Assembly: GCF_026247885.1 (NCBI RefSeq)
Contig: NZ_CP110921.1
Span: 868,001 to 932,000, forward strand
Source: Methylococcus mesophilus
GTDB taxonomy: Bacteria > Pseudomonadota > Gammaproteobacteria > Methylococcales > Methylococcaceae
Direction of reading: 5' to 3'
DNA length: 64,000 nucleotides
The notes under the pieces were generated by a model. It was given only the letters and a program-made list of their open reading frames with translations, was not told the DNA's origin and did not search any database. Each line of letters opens with the position of its first letter. The stretch's first letter is position 1. Shown one piece after another: positions 16,303 to 25,397 of this stretch. The translations under genes were made by a program, and so were the position numbers.

Positions 16303-17574
16303 ATGGTTCTGCTTGGCAGTCGAATGTCGATAGGATGGCTAAATTCAGCTCGTGAGAGCCCTTTGCATCTGAGAAGATCGGCTCATTGCCTTTCACTCGT
16401 CATCGCTGTAGCCCTATTAAACACTAGCTGCGAGCTCATTCCGATCCGGCTGGTTCCGGACCCAATGCCATGCGACCGAAGCCTGCCCCCTACTGCCATT
16501 CTCACGTATTTGAACCAACTGGTTCATCCGCTAATTGACAAGGGCGAAGTCTATGGAATGGCGGTAGGTATGTTGACGCCGGACGGTAAAACACAGGTTT
16601 TTGGCTTTGGCCGAACCGGAACAGGAAATGGTAGGCAGGTCTTAAATGGCAATACGATATTTCAAATCGGCTCCCTGTCAAAGCTTTTCATCTCCTCCCT
16701 GTTGGTTATGCTCGTGGCAGACGGAACGCTACATTATGAAGATACCCTTCGCAGTATTTTACCCTCCGAAGTCGAACTTAGCCCGGAAGCCGGCCGGATC
16801 ACTCTGCTCGAGTTGGCGACTCACACTTCAGGACTCCCGCGTGAACCCCATTCACTCACTCAGCTGGGCTACCTGATTAGATATGGTTTTACCGGTGAAA
16901 ATCTTTATGAATATCTCGATCGCAATACCGCTTACGAATACCTGCGCACATGGCGGCCCAGCGCCGGGACGGAGCGCCGCTATCGATACTCGAATTTAGG
17001 CGCCGGGTTGTTGGGACATTTGATTGAGGTCAAGACGGGCAAAGCATTGCCCGAACTGATGGCGACCCGGATCAGCCGTCCGCTCGGTTTACGCGATACC
17101 GTTTTTGAACTCAATCCCGAACAGCGCACTCGCTTGGCGACTGGTCATGCAGGTGAAGAGCCATTTTTCATGCTCCGCAATTCGGATGTCCCGGCCTGGG
17201 ATCTGGGCGAGTTTATGCGCGCCGCGGGTGGAATATACTCAACCGCCAATGACATGCTTATTTTCACTAAGGCTAGCCTGAAGCTCTTGGGAAGCTCACT
17301 GGATGAGGTGCTGGCATCAGCTCACCGCATTGGGTTCGACGGAGATGACGGATATTTGGCGGAGGGTTGGCTGATCGATTATCGTAAAAGCTACATTGGT
17401 ACTGTCGTTTACAAGCATGGCTTAATTGCAGGCTATACCTCATACGTTGGAATGCAGCCCGTACACAAAGTAGCTGTTGTCGCGCTGCAGAATAGCTTCA
17501 ACTGGAAGGATAGGGTTGGACACAACCTATTACTGTGCCTCGCCAGCAGATATGCTGCGGCTGGTAGTGAATGA
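16303..17574 (+). CDS. Serine hydrolase of the class C beta-lactamase family
   Basis: 423 residues with the penicillin-binding-protein-like fold: Ser-x-x-Lys in GSLSKLF (Ser124, Lys127), Tyr-x-Asn in RYSNLG (Tyr229, Asn231) and a His-Gly motif in YKHGLIAGY. A hydrophobic N-terminal segment (about 29-43, ending near Cys43) suggests export, perhaps as a lipoprotein, though its lipobox is imperfect. Members include beta-lactamases, esterases and D-amino-acid peptidases; the substrate cannot be read. GGAG lies six bases before the ATG. The gene is monocistronic. Confidence 0.85.
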   Translation: MVLLGSRMSIGWLNSARESPLHLRRSAHCLSLVIAVALLNTSCELIPIRLVPDPMPCDRSLPPTAILTYLNQLVHPLIDKGEVYGMAVGMLTPDGKTQVFGFGRTGTGNGRQVLNGNTIFQIGSLSKLFISSLLVMLVADGTLHYEDTLRSILPSEVELSPEAGRITLLELATHTSGLPREPHSLTQLGYLIRYGFTGENLYEYLDRNTAYEYLRTWRPSAGTERRYRYSNLGAGLLGHLIEVKTGKALPELMATRISRPLGLRDTVFELNPEQRTRLATGHAGEEPFFMLRNSDVPAWDLGEFMRAAGGIYSTANDMLIFTKASLKLLGSSLDEVLASAHRIGFDGDDGYLAEGWLIDYRKSYIGTVVYKHGLIAGYTSYVGMQPVHKVAVVALQNSFNWKDRVGHNLLLCLASRYAAAGSE

Positions 17575-18001
17575 TATTTCCATATTTTGGCGAGCCACCA
17601 AATTCGATTAAAGTAGCGTTGTGGTGACACAAATTCCACGCCAACAATCATCTGGTGACGTTAGCCGGTGATTTTTGAAAGGTCTACGGATGAAACCGAT
17701 TTGAGTCAACGGAAGCAAATCTAGTGATAGCTATTTCGGCCTTGCTGCCGGCCTTTGTAATCTAAAAACATCTTTGTGATCAGTTGGTTGTAAGGGGGCG
17801 CGGCTCTAATGCCTTGAATTCGGGGTACATCACGGGGAGATCTTATGTGCGATACCGTACGGACATAATCGTAAGCTTCAGTTAGATTTCTTGCAGACTT
17901 GAATATTAACGAACTCAAATAGTCGGCTTAAGATCAGCGGATTGGCGCTGGCACGAGGACGGGCGAGTGAGTTCTAACTGCTTCACCAGGAGGCGAAATC
18001 G
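17575..18001. other. Intergenic region of about 430 bases
   Basis: No supported gene. A minus-strand frame at 17721-17918 has no recognisable features. The stretch holds the second copy of the 21-bp motif (17844-17864) and ends in a strong AGGAGG Shine-Dalgarno sequence for the methyltransferase gene at 18002. Confidence 0.5.
17844..17864. promoter_or_regulatory. Candidate operator, copy 2 of a 21-bp near-palindromic motif
   Basis: TATGTGCGATACCGTACG at 17844-17861 continues GAC. It matches the copy at 11875-11895 at 19 of 21 positions and ends 137 bases before the CFA-synthase-like start. The flanking sequences of the two copies are unrelated, which argues for a selected site rather than a duplicated segment. 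Confidence 0.4.
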
Positions 18002-19213
18002 ATGAGCCAATCTACGGCAGATTTCGGGGCATGGGCCCAAGACGGACTCTATCGGTTGATTCAGAAGCAGGTATCGGGCGGTAAGGTCAAGATTCCTTTA
18101 GAAGTACGGTTAAGGGGAGGCCCGACTTATCGCTTTGGTGGAGACGAGCCAGCGGTGAAGGTTTTAGTGAAGGATCGCCAAGGTCTGGAAGCTTTGCGTC
18201 GGCTGGATGAACTGAGAATCTGTGAAGCGTATATGAACGGCAGCCTGGACGTCGTGGGGGATATGCTGGGGTTTGTCAGTCTCCGGCAAGCGTTGAGCGA
18301 CATTCATCCACTACACTATCTGTGGCGACGGATTGCGCCGTGGTTCGTCGGCCGGATATCAACGGACAGGCAGGCCATCGCCGCCCACTACGACTTTCCC
18401 AGCGAATTTTATCTCAAGTTCCTGGATCCGACCCGCTGTTATTCCCAGGCGGTGTTCGAGCGCGATGATGAAGCGCTGGAAACGGCGCAGCGCCGCAAGC
18501 TGGATTTTGCGATCGATGCCTGCCGCCTAAAGCGGGGAGATCGCGTGCTGGATGTCGGTGGCGGCTGGGGCAGTTTCACGGAACATGCGGGACGGCGCGG
18601 TATTCAGGTCACCTCACTGACGATTTCCGACCAATCGGAGAAATTTTTGGCGGACTTGATTTACCGGCGCCAACTCCCCTGCCGGGTACTGAACCAGGAC
18701 TTTTGGGAGCATGCTCCTCCCGAACCCTACGACGCTATGGTTATTCTCGGGGTGATGGAACATCTCCCCGATTATCCGGCTGTGCTGCGACAATTCCAAC
18801 ATTTGCTGAAGCCAGGTGGACGCGTCTATCTCGACGCCAGCGCTTTCCGGAAAAAATACGCCAAGCCCGCCTTTATCGCGCGTTATGTGTTTCCTGCTGA
18901 CCATGCCTACTTCTGCCTTCATGATTTCCTGACTGAAGCGGCAAAAACACCGATGGAGGTGTTGGCAGTACACAACGATCGCCACAGTTACTTCCTCACA
19001 TGCAAGGCCTGGGCCGAGAATCTTGAAGCGGCCAGGGAGGAAATCATCCGCCGCTGGGGTGCACCCCTCTATCGTCGCTTCCGACTCTATCTATGGGGTT
19101 CGGCCTATGCCTTCCTTAGCCATAATATGGAAGCGTTCCGAGTGGTCCTGGAACGGCCCCAGGAGACACTTGAGCCATCGGGTGGAACTCGGCAATGCTG
19201 CCCGGTTACTTGA
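18002..19213 (+). CDS. Cyclopropane-fatty-acyl-phospholipid synthase family methyltransferase
   Basis: 403 residues. An N-terminal lipid-binding-like region (about 1-115) is followed by a SAM-dependent methyltransferase domain with motif I VLDVGGGWGSF (182-192). Family hallmarks are present: AAHYDFPSEFYLKFLDP, CYSQAVF and MEHLPDYPAVL. The family transfers a methylene group from SAM to unsaturated phospholipid acyl chains or methylates related substrates. The strong AGGAGG precedes the ATG. It resembles the shorter paralogues of Cfa, so the exact product is uncertain. The candidate operator upstream may link its expression to the BON lipoprotein. Confidence 0.85.
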   Translation: MSQSTADFGAWAQDGLYRLIQKQVSGGKVKIPLEVRLRGGPTYRFGGDEPAVKVLVKDRQGLEALRRLDELRICEAYMNGSLDVVGDMLGFVSLRQALSDIHPLHYLWRRIAPWFVGRISTDRQAIAAHYDFPSEFYLKFLDPTRCYSQAVFERDDEALETAQRRKLDFAIDACRLKRGDRVLDVGGGWGSFTEHAGRRGIQVTSLTISDQSEKFLADLIYRRQLPCRVLNQDFWEHAPPEPYDAMVILGVMEHLPDYPAVLRQFQHLLKPGGRVYLDASAFRKKYAKPAFIARYVFPADHAYFCLHDFLTEAAKTPMEVLAVHNDRHSYFLTCKAWAENLEAAREEIIRRWGAPLYRRFRLYLWGSAYAFLSHNMEAFRVVLERPQETLEPSGGTRQCCPVT

Positions 19214-19374
19214 TTGGAGCCTGCAAAAATCTGGGAGTCGCCGGCAGTCAATTATGGCGAGAGCTGACATCGATCCGCCGCTGGGCCCGAGCAACAGATC
19301 GCGAGGTCACAACGCATCTCGTTAACCTCGAAACTTCCTGAGATATCAATCATTTTACGGAGTAGGAGGATGGT

Positions 19375-19920
19375 ATGAAAATGCTGAATTCCATTGTGGC
19401 CATGTCTTTTTTTTGTGCGGCATTCGCCGATAACTCTTTTGCGACTGATATCCAGGAAAAACAACAGGAACTTCAGAAGCAACAGCAGGCAGTCAAGGAG
19501 ACGCAGAAGGAACTCAAGCAAGAGCGCCAAAAAGAATTGGTTGATCGTGCCCAGGAGTCCAACGAGTCGATGCAACAGGTGAGCCGGGCCAGCAAGATCA
19601 TCGGTACCCAAGTGAAAAATCCCAACGGAGAAAACCTCGGCGACATCAAGGAACTGGTGCTCGATCCGGAGAGTGGACAAGTGGTCTATGCCGTCGTTTC
19701 CTTCGGTGGTGTATTCGGTATGGGGAACAAGCTCTTTGCCATTCCGTGGAATGCTCTAAATTGGACGCGTGATAAAAAGTATTACGTCCTCGATCTGGAT
19801 AAGGAGACCTTAAAGAAAGCCCCTGGATTTGACAAAAAACACTGGCCAGACAGTTCAAACAAATGGCAGAGACTGCGTGAAGAGCTTGAGCAATTTCCTT
19901 TCTACCGCCCTAAACCTTAA
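19375..19920 (+). CDS. Exported PRC-barrel domain protein
   Basis: 181 residues with a signal peptide (about 1-24), a Gln/Lys/Glu-rich coiled coil (DIQEKQQELQKQQQAVKETQ, about 25-70) and a PRC-barrel domain (KIIGTQVKNPNGENLGDIKE ... VYAVVSFGGVFGMGNKLFAIPW). PRC-barrels are small beta-barrels that bind protein or RNA partners; exported versions are common near stress genes, with unknown roles. GTAGGAGG lies upstream of the ATG. The neighbours (CsbD, DUF3309 remnant) suggest a stress or desiccation setting. Confidence 0.87.
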   Translation: MKMLNSIVAMSFFCAAFADNSFATDIQEKQQELQKQQQAVKETQKELKQERQKELVDRAQESNESMQQVSRASKIIGTQVKNPNGENLGDIKELVLDPESGQVVYAVVSFGGVFGMGNKLFAIPWNALNWTRDKKYYVLDLDKETLKKAPGFDKKHWPDSSNKWQRLREELEQFPFYRPKP

Positions 19921-20003
19921 CAGGGGGATCATCCGCAAATAGCTGTATTTGAAGTAACATCGAAATAACGTGGCTATAATCCTAAAACGATAGGAGAAGC
20001 GAG

Positions 20004-20204
20004 ATGAGCTGGAATCGAATAGAAGGTAATTGGAAGCAATTCAAGGGCAAAGTTAAAGAAACTTGGGGTGAATTGACCGACGATGAGCTCGAGCAGATCG
20101 CTGGAAAGCGCGATATCCTACTCGGCAAGATCCAAGAGAAATACGGGCTTGCGCAAGATGAAGCCGACAAGCGGATCAAGGACTTCGAAAAGGCTATCGA
20201 TTGA
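20004..20204 (+). CDS. CsbD-family stress protein
   Basis: 66 residues starting MSWNRIEGNWKQFKGKVKE and containing the CsbD signature (WGELTDDELEQIAGKRDILL). It is small, charged and helical, and has no signal peptide. CsbD-like proteins are induced by general stress in many bacteria; no biochemical role is established. AGGAGAAGCGAG precedes the ATG. A strong hairpin follows at 20231-20279. Confidence 0.93.
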   Translation: MSWNRIEGNWKQFKGKVKETWGELTDDELEQIAGKRDILLGKIQEKYGLAQDEADKRIKDFEKAID

Positions 20205-20230
20205 TCGCTTATTTCTTAGCTAGAAACTGA

Positions 20231-20279
20231 GTGGGGCTGTGCCGTTCGCAAACGGGCGGCACCTTCGCTTCAACCCCAC
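20231..20279 (+). terminator. Nested hairpin after csbD
   Basis: GTGGGG (20231-20236) pairs with CCCCAC (20274-20279), and inside it GTGCCG pairs with CGGCAC. There is no T-run after the stem, so it is either a weak factor-independent terminator, an mRNA-stabilising structure, or a small structured RNA. Confidence 0.4.
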
Positions 20280-20498
20280 AATAACTCATACGCACGAGCT
20301 TGGCCAAAAAGGCGTTTCCCCTGAATATGACGAATGTGGCTGTCGCACTAGGCTTGCACTGCCGTATGTTTGATTGCTCGGGATATCGTCGGCCTAGTGC
20401 GTCATGGTCTCATGTGAAAGGGTTGGGAATAAGCTACAACGCCGCATTGCTTTTAAGTTGTTTTGGGTTCGACTTTTTTCTTTTATGGGCGCGCCCAA

Positions 20499-20656
20499 AT
20501 TTCAATTGGCGCAATCTTGCTCGTAATTTTGATTCTGATGCTTTGGGAGTAGTCCCCGCCTGGCCACATAGCCGGGGGTGTGGTTATACGCCCAGAGGAG
20601 TAATCGGGCTGTTGCTGGTTATCGTACTGATCCTGTTTTAGATGGGCAGAATATAG
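20499..20656 (+). pseudogene. Decayed DUF3309 small membrane protein gene
   Basis: Reading across frames gives ISIGAILLVILILML, then LGVVPAWPHSRGCGYTPRG and VIGLLLVIVLILF, then MGRI, the full pattern of DUF3309 proteins (about 50 residues, two hydrophobic segments flanking P.WPHS..WGY). Three lesions are visible: the expected ATG reads ATT (20499), one T is missing from a T-run near 20541-20544 so the frame shifts, and a Leu codon near the end is TAG (20639-20641). DUF3309 genes often sit near CsbD and other stress genes, as here. With three separate lesions, loss of function is more likely than sequencing error. Confidence 0.72.
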
Positions 20657-20817
20657 TCGTGACGGCGGTATTGGAGATTTGGCGTAGGGTCCGCTCATTA
20701 CGCCCGGACCGGAAAACAGCAACGACATTAATGGCGGCAGAAGAGCCATATCGCAGTTATTTTCGGCTTTGTGTGTAAGCGTGTGTCCTGATCCCTCATA
20801 AGGCGATTGCCAATTAA

Positions 20818-21989
20818 GGAGCTTCTGAACAAACCCTGCTGGTAAGCTAATCCCTGCCCAGAACCCCTGAACGCGGAGCCCCCATGAAACAGACCACCTT
20901 CGCCTCCTTAGCCTTTGACCGGAAGAAGAAGCAGACCCGGCGCGAGAAGTTCCTGGCCGAGATGGAGCAGGCGGTGCCGTGGCCGGAACTGCTGGCGGTG
21001 ATCGAGCCGCATTACCCGAAAGCGGGTCGGCGCGGTCGTCAACCGTACCCGTTGGCGACGATGCTCAGGCTTTACTTCCTCCAGCAATGGTATGCCTTGT
21101 CCGACCCGGGCCTGGAAGATGCCCTGTACGAGATCGAATCGATGCGGCGTTTTGCGGGTCTGGAGTTGGCCGATGACGCGCTGCCGGATGAAACCACGAT
21201 CCTCAACTTCCGGCGCCTGCTGGAACGGCACGAGCTGACGGCGAAGCTGATGAACACGATCGCTGACGTGCTGGAAGCGCGAGGGCTGCTGCTCAAGGGG
21301 AGCACGATGGTGGATGCGACGATCATCCACGCCGCGCCATCGACGAAGAACAAGGCCAAAGCGCGCGACCCGGAGATGCATCAGACCAAGAAGGGCAATC
21401 AGTGGTTCTTCGGCATGAAGGTGCATGTGGGAGCGGATGTTCACACCGGTGTCGCCCACACGGTGTCGGTGACACCGGCCCACGCCTCGGACATCAGCCA
21501 GTTGCCGAACCTGCTGCGCGAGGACGACCGGCTGATCCTCGGCGATGCCGGCTACGTCAACGACACCTATAAGCGCGCGGCGCGGCAGGCCGGGGTCGTG
21601 TGGGGCGTGGCCCTGAAGGCCCGTCCGAAACGGCGGCTGGGGTCGGCGCAGAAACGCCGCAATCGAAAGACGTCCTCGCTGCGCAGCCGCGTCGAGCACC
21701 TCTTTCGGGTGATGAAGCGGCAGTTCGGCTACACCAAGACGCGCTACCGGGGCCTGGCCAAGAACGCCGCCCAGGTGTTTACCCTGATAGGGTTGACCAA
21801 TCTCTACCTGAAGCGGTACGCATTGATGACCTGACGGGCGAGGTACGCCCGGAATCCGCCCCGACGGGCGCATCCGGGCGGGAATCGCCAGGATAAGCAA
21901 GGGTTATCGGTACCCTTCACCCATTTTCAAAGCCTGATTATCAGCGGGATATGCTTTTGTCGGCCAAATCGGGTTTGTTCAGAGGTTCC
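20818..21989 (+). mobile_element. IS5-family insertion sequence, copy 1 (1,172 bp)
   Basis: The ends are inverted repeats: left GGAGCTTCTGAACAAACC, right (reversed) GGAACCTCTGAACAAACCC. It encodes one transposase. Flanking 4-mers are TTAA (20814-20817) and TTAG (21990-21993), so the target duplication is imperfect by one base or has mutated. A second copy lies at 50587-51759. The two differ at scattered positions, so neither is a very recent copy of the other. Confidence 0.88.
20884..21834 (+). CDS. IS5-family transposase (copy 1)
   Basis: 316 residues, intact. It has an N-terminal IS5 domain (VIEPHYPKAGRRGRQPYPLATM), first DDE Asp in GGTMVDATIIHA-like GSTMVDATIIHA, second Asp in LILGDAGYVND and the Glu in SRVEHLFRVMKRQFG with the Y-(2)-R-(3)-E arrangement. 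It catalyses cut-and-paste movement of the element. The long minus-strand open frame opposite (20908-21900) is a composition shadow. Confidence 0.95.
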   Translation: MKQTTFASLAFDRKKKQTRREKFLAEMEQAVPWPELLAVIEPHYPKAGRRGRQPYPLATMLRLYFLQQWYALSDPGLEDALYEIESMRRFAGLELADDALPDETTILNFRRLLERHELTAKLMNTIADVLEARGLLLKGSTMVDATIIHAAPSTKNKAKARDPEMHQTKKGNQWFFGMKVHVGADVHTGVAHTVSVTPAHASDISQLPNLLREDDRLILGDAGYVNDTYKRAARQAGVVWGVALKARPKRRLGSAQKRRNRKTSSLRSRVEHLFRVMKRQFGYTKTRYRGLAKNAAQVFTLIGLTNLYLKRYALMT

Positions 21990-22099
21990 TTAGGCAATCT
22001 TAACAGCCGGAATGGAACGGCGCCGCACCGACGAAGGAAAATTGGATTAAATCTTGTGTGATTATGTCCGAACCCAAATCGGATATCCGGGGTATTGAG

Positions 22100-22459
22100 C
22101 TACGCCTGCACCGCCCAATCGACAGAGTGCGCATGGCGATTCAAATCTTCCAGCATCAGCTCAGGATCATTCTCGGCCAAACAAGTCTCCGCGATTCCCG
22201 GTGCCAAGTGTACCAGGCGGGCGATTCGGCTGACTTGACTCAGATTCATGCCCTCCGCCGCCGCGATGTCGGACAGCGATTCGAACTTCCCCTCGTCCAA
22301 CAGCCGTTGCCAGTAATGCGCGAGGCCGAGTGCTCGGATGAGCGGCGTGTCCTGCTCGGCTCTGCGATTTTCCCCTTCCCGCTTGGCTTCTTTCCGGAAT
22401 GCGGCCGGCGCACCCAGCGGCGTGAGGACCTCGCGCTTTACACCACGCTTGACCGCTTA
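22100..22459 (-). pseudogene. Remnant of a helix-turn-helix protein
   Basis: The minus-strand frame is open from a TAA at about 22457 to the stop at 22100. It reads LIRALGLAHYWQRLLDEGKF, then ESLSDIAAAEGMNLSQVSRI and ARLVHLAPGI. The pattern (ARAxRWxxLL-E-G, IAAAE, SxVSRxLRLxxLAPxI) is familiar from small ParB-like helix-turn-helix proteins of phage and plasmid origin. There is no start codon of its own before the conserved part; the N-terminus appears to be in another frame beyond 22440. It is treated as a broken gene. Confidence 0.55.
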
Positions 22460-22655
22460 CCACCTCGCGCAGCGGCTGCCCAGCGGAGGTCGCACAGGCG
22501 TCCAGTATCGAAGCCGCTGCGGCGGGTCTGCGCTTCATACCGGACGGGAAGCTTGAACGCGGTCACGGTGACCGCGAGTCCGGCAGCGTGACGCACCCGC
22601 CATAGTCGATCGACTTGAACCACTGGCACTTCGCCAGCGCACCGCAGTGGGTTAG

Positions 22656-23336
<681 letters not shown>

Positions 23337-23698
23337 CCTGTCGGTGAGCCGCGCACATTCAGCGCTGCTTACCTATTTGGTCGAGTTCATCTTGCCACTC
23401 CGGCGGATCCAGAAGCGATTGGCTGGCTCACTGTCGCACTCCTGGCAAAAAGCATGAGCTCGAAGAGATGGATTGCGAGCCAGCGGCGCCGATTGCAAGT
23501 TCAGTTGCAAATAGTGTGAGCCTGCGGTCTCGACCGCATCAACAGCCCGATTCTACGCGAGAGCCTTGGGCGGGCCATCTCGAATTTTTCGGAAATCCAA
23601 GCACCTTGCTGACGTGCGATTCCGGAACACTTGGCGGACATCTTGCGGACATGACCCGTGTCCTGCGCCAAAATTCTCTTGTAAGCGCCTGATATAAC
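23337..23698. other. Intergenic stretch of about 360 bases
   Basis: No supported gene. The open frame at 23468-23692 has no ribosome binding site or recognisable sequence. It is probably decayed DNA between the accessory segment and the tRNA genes. Confidence 0.5.
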
Positions 23699-23774
23699 TG
23701 GCGTCCCCAGGGGGATTCGAACCCCCGTCGCCGCCGTGAAAGGGCGGTGTCCTGGGCCTCTAGACGATGGGGAC
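23699..23774 (-). tRNA. tRNA-Glu (anticodon TTC)
   Basis: 76 nt including an encoded CCA. The acceptor stem GTCCCC/GGGGAC, the anticodon loop CCCTTTCACGG with TTC, and the T-loop GGTTCGAATCC are all present. It follows tRNA-Ala on the same strand and lies downstream of gltX, the gene for the enzyme that charges it. Confidence 0.97.
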
Positions 23775-23797
23775 AGGACTGGCTTCTAACTTTGAGT

Positions 23798-23873
23798 TGG
23801 TGGAGCCAGGGAGGATCGAACTCCCGACCTCAACAATGCCATTGTTGCGCTCTCCCAGCTGAGCTATGGCCCC
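23798..23873 (-). tRNA. tRNA-Ala (anticodon GGC)
   Basis: 76 nt including an encoded CCA. The acceptor stem GGGGCCA/TGGCTCC (with wobble pairs), D-loop AGCTCAGCTGGGAGAGC, anticodon GGC and T-loop AGTTCGATCC are present. It lies 44 bases after the gltX stop and 23 bases before tRNA-Glu, so the three may share a transcript. Confidence 0.97.
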
Positions 23874-23917
23874 AACCGAAGTTGAGCAATCATTATAGAG
23901 ACGGATCGCCCAACTGT

Positions 23918-25324
23918 CTAGTCCTTTTTAGCTTGGATGTGCTGCAAAGCCCGGTCGATACGGCTGAGGGTGCGCAATTGACCGAGCAAGTACAGGGTCA
24001 CGTCCATTGGCGGCGATACGGCGGTGCCGGCCACGGCGACCCGCAACGGCTGGGCGACCTGGCCCAGCTTCAGGCCCAAATCTTCGGCCGTAAACACGAG
24101 CACGGCATGCAGCGGCTCTTTTTCCCAAGTCTCGACGCCAGCGAGCCGGCGCCGCAGTTCTTCCAGCACCGGCACGCTGGACGCGGTGAGATTTTTCTGG
24201 GCGGATTTCGGATCGTAGTCGTCGAAATCCATATAGAAGAACCGGCTGGACTGCGCCATCTCGACCAAGGTCTTGCTGCGCTCGCGCTGAGCCAGCACAA
24301 CCTCGACCGGGTCGGGGCCGTCGGTCGGATCGATATCCAGCCGCCCCAGATGCCACCGCAGATGGTGGGCGACATGGGCGGGATCGGAATGCATCAGGTA
24401 ATGATGGTTCAGCCAGAGCAGCTTGTCCGGGTTGAAGGTCGAAGCCGAGTGGTTGATATCGGTCGCTTCGAAATATTCGATCATCTCGTCGATCGAGAAA
24501 ATTTCCTGGTCGCCGTAGGACCAGCCCAGACGGACCAGATAGTTGAGCAAGGCTTCCGGCAGATAACCTTCATCGCGGTACTGCATCACGCTCACCGCGC
24601 CATGGCGCTTCGACAGGCGCGCGCCATCGGCGCCGAGGATCATCGGCACATGGCCGTAGTGCGGAAGTTCGGCACCCAAGGCTTTGAGGATGTTGATCTG
24701 GCGCGGGGTGTTGTTGACATGATCGTCGCCCCGAATGACATGGGACACTTTCATGTCCAGGTCGTCCACCACCACGGTGAAGTTGTAGGTCGGGGTGCCG
24801 TCCGAGCGTGCGATGATCAGATCGTCGAGTTCGCTGTTCCGGAACGCAATGCGCCCGCGCACCAGGTCGTCCCAGGCCACCTCCCCTTCGGCCGCATTGC
24901 GGAAGCGGATCACCGGGGACACGCCCGGCCTGGGCTCGGTGCGATGGCGGCAGCGGCCGTCGTAACGCGGCTTTTCCTTGCGCTCCATCTGCCCGGCCCT
25001 CAGTTCATCCAGCTCCTCCTTGGTGCAGTAGCAGCGGTAGGCATGGCCCTGCTCCAGCAGTTGTTCCATCACCTCGCCGTAGCGGTCGAAGCGGTGGGTC
25101 TGGTAGAACGGTCCCTCGTCGTATTCCAGCCCCAGCCAAGTCATGCCTTCGAGGATGGCGTTCACCGATTCGACCGTGGAACGCTCCAGGTCGGTGTCCT
25201 CGATGCGCAGGATGAAGGTGCCGCCGTGCTTGCGGGCGTACAGCCAGGAGAACAGCGCCGTTCTGGCGCCGCCGATGTGCAGATGGCCGGTCGGGCTGGG
25301 TGCGAAACGTGTGCGGTGGGTCAT
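23918..25324 (-). CDS. gltX: Glutamate--tRNA ligase
   Basis: 468 residues from the ATG at 25324 (MTHRTRFAPSPTGHLHIGG). The open frame extends upstream, but this ATG gives the standard N-terminus. Class I signatures are the HIGH-like HLHIGG (14-19) and a KMSKS-like ARLSKRHG (about 238). The enzyme attaches glutamate to tRNA-Glu in the cytoplasm. The cluster order is queE-queC-gltX-tRNA-Ala-tRNA-Glu. Length and domains are normal for bacterial GltX. Confidence 0.96.
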   Translation of the reverse strand: MTHRTRFAPSPTGHLHIGGARTALFSWLYARKHGGTFILRIEDTDLERSTVESVNAILEGMTWLGLEYDEGPFYQTHRFDRYGEVMEQLLEQGHAYRCYCTKEELDELRAGQMERKEKPRYDGRCRHRTEPRPGVSPVIRFRNAAEGEVAWDDLVRGRIAFRNSELDDLIIARSDGTPTYNFTVVVDDLDMKVSHVIRGDDHVNNTPRQINILKALGAELPHYGHVPMILGADGARLSKRHGAVSVMQYRDEGYLPEALLNYLVRLGWSYGDQEIFSIDEMIEYFEATDINHSASTFNPDKLLWLNHHYLMHSDPAHVAHHLRWHLGRLDIDPTDGPDPVEVVLAQRERSKTLVEMAQSSRFFYMDFDDYDPKSAQKNLTASSVPVLEELRRRLAGVETWEKEPLHAVLVFTAEDLGLKLGQVAQPLRVAVAGTAVSPPMDVTLYLLGQLRTLSRIDRALQHIQAKKD

Positions 25325-25397
25325 CCCTAGAACCTGATGGGTGAGCGGTGGATTGGAAAAGGGACCAATGATACCAGACCGGCCGCGCCGGCCCGCT

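Noticed and set aside
17721-17918. Possible minus-strand gene of 65 codons
   Set aside because: It covers the candidate operator, has no ribosome binding site and resembles nothing known.
20300-20641. 113-codon plus-strand open frame
   Set aside because: Only its end is protein-like, and that end is one frame of the broken DUF3309 gene; the upstream part is random.
20499-20656. Programmed frameshift in the DUF3309 gene
   Set aside because: The missing start codon and the extra in-frame TAG argue for decay; no slippery site with a downstream structure is evident.
20908-21900. 330-codon minus-strand frame opposite the IS5 transposase (and its equal at 50678-51700)
   Set aside because: Present in both copies only because the transposase sequence is shared; its residues do not resemble a protein family.
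23747-25330. Plus-strand open frame of 527 codons opposite gltX
   Set aside because: It runs across two tRNA genes and the antisense of a clear GltX; its sequence has no domain character.
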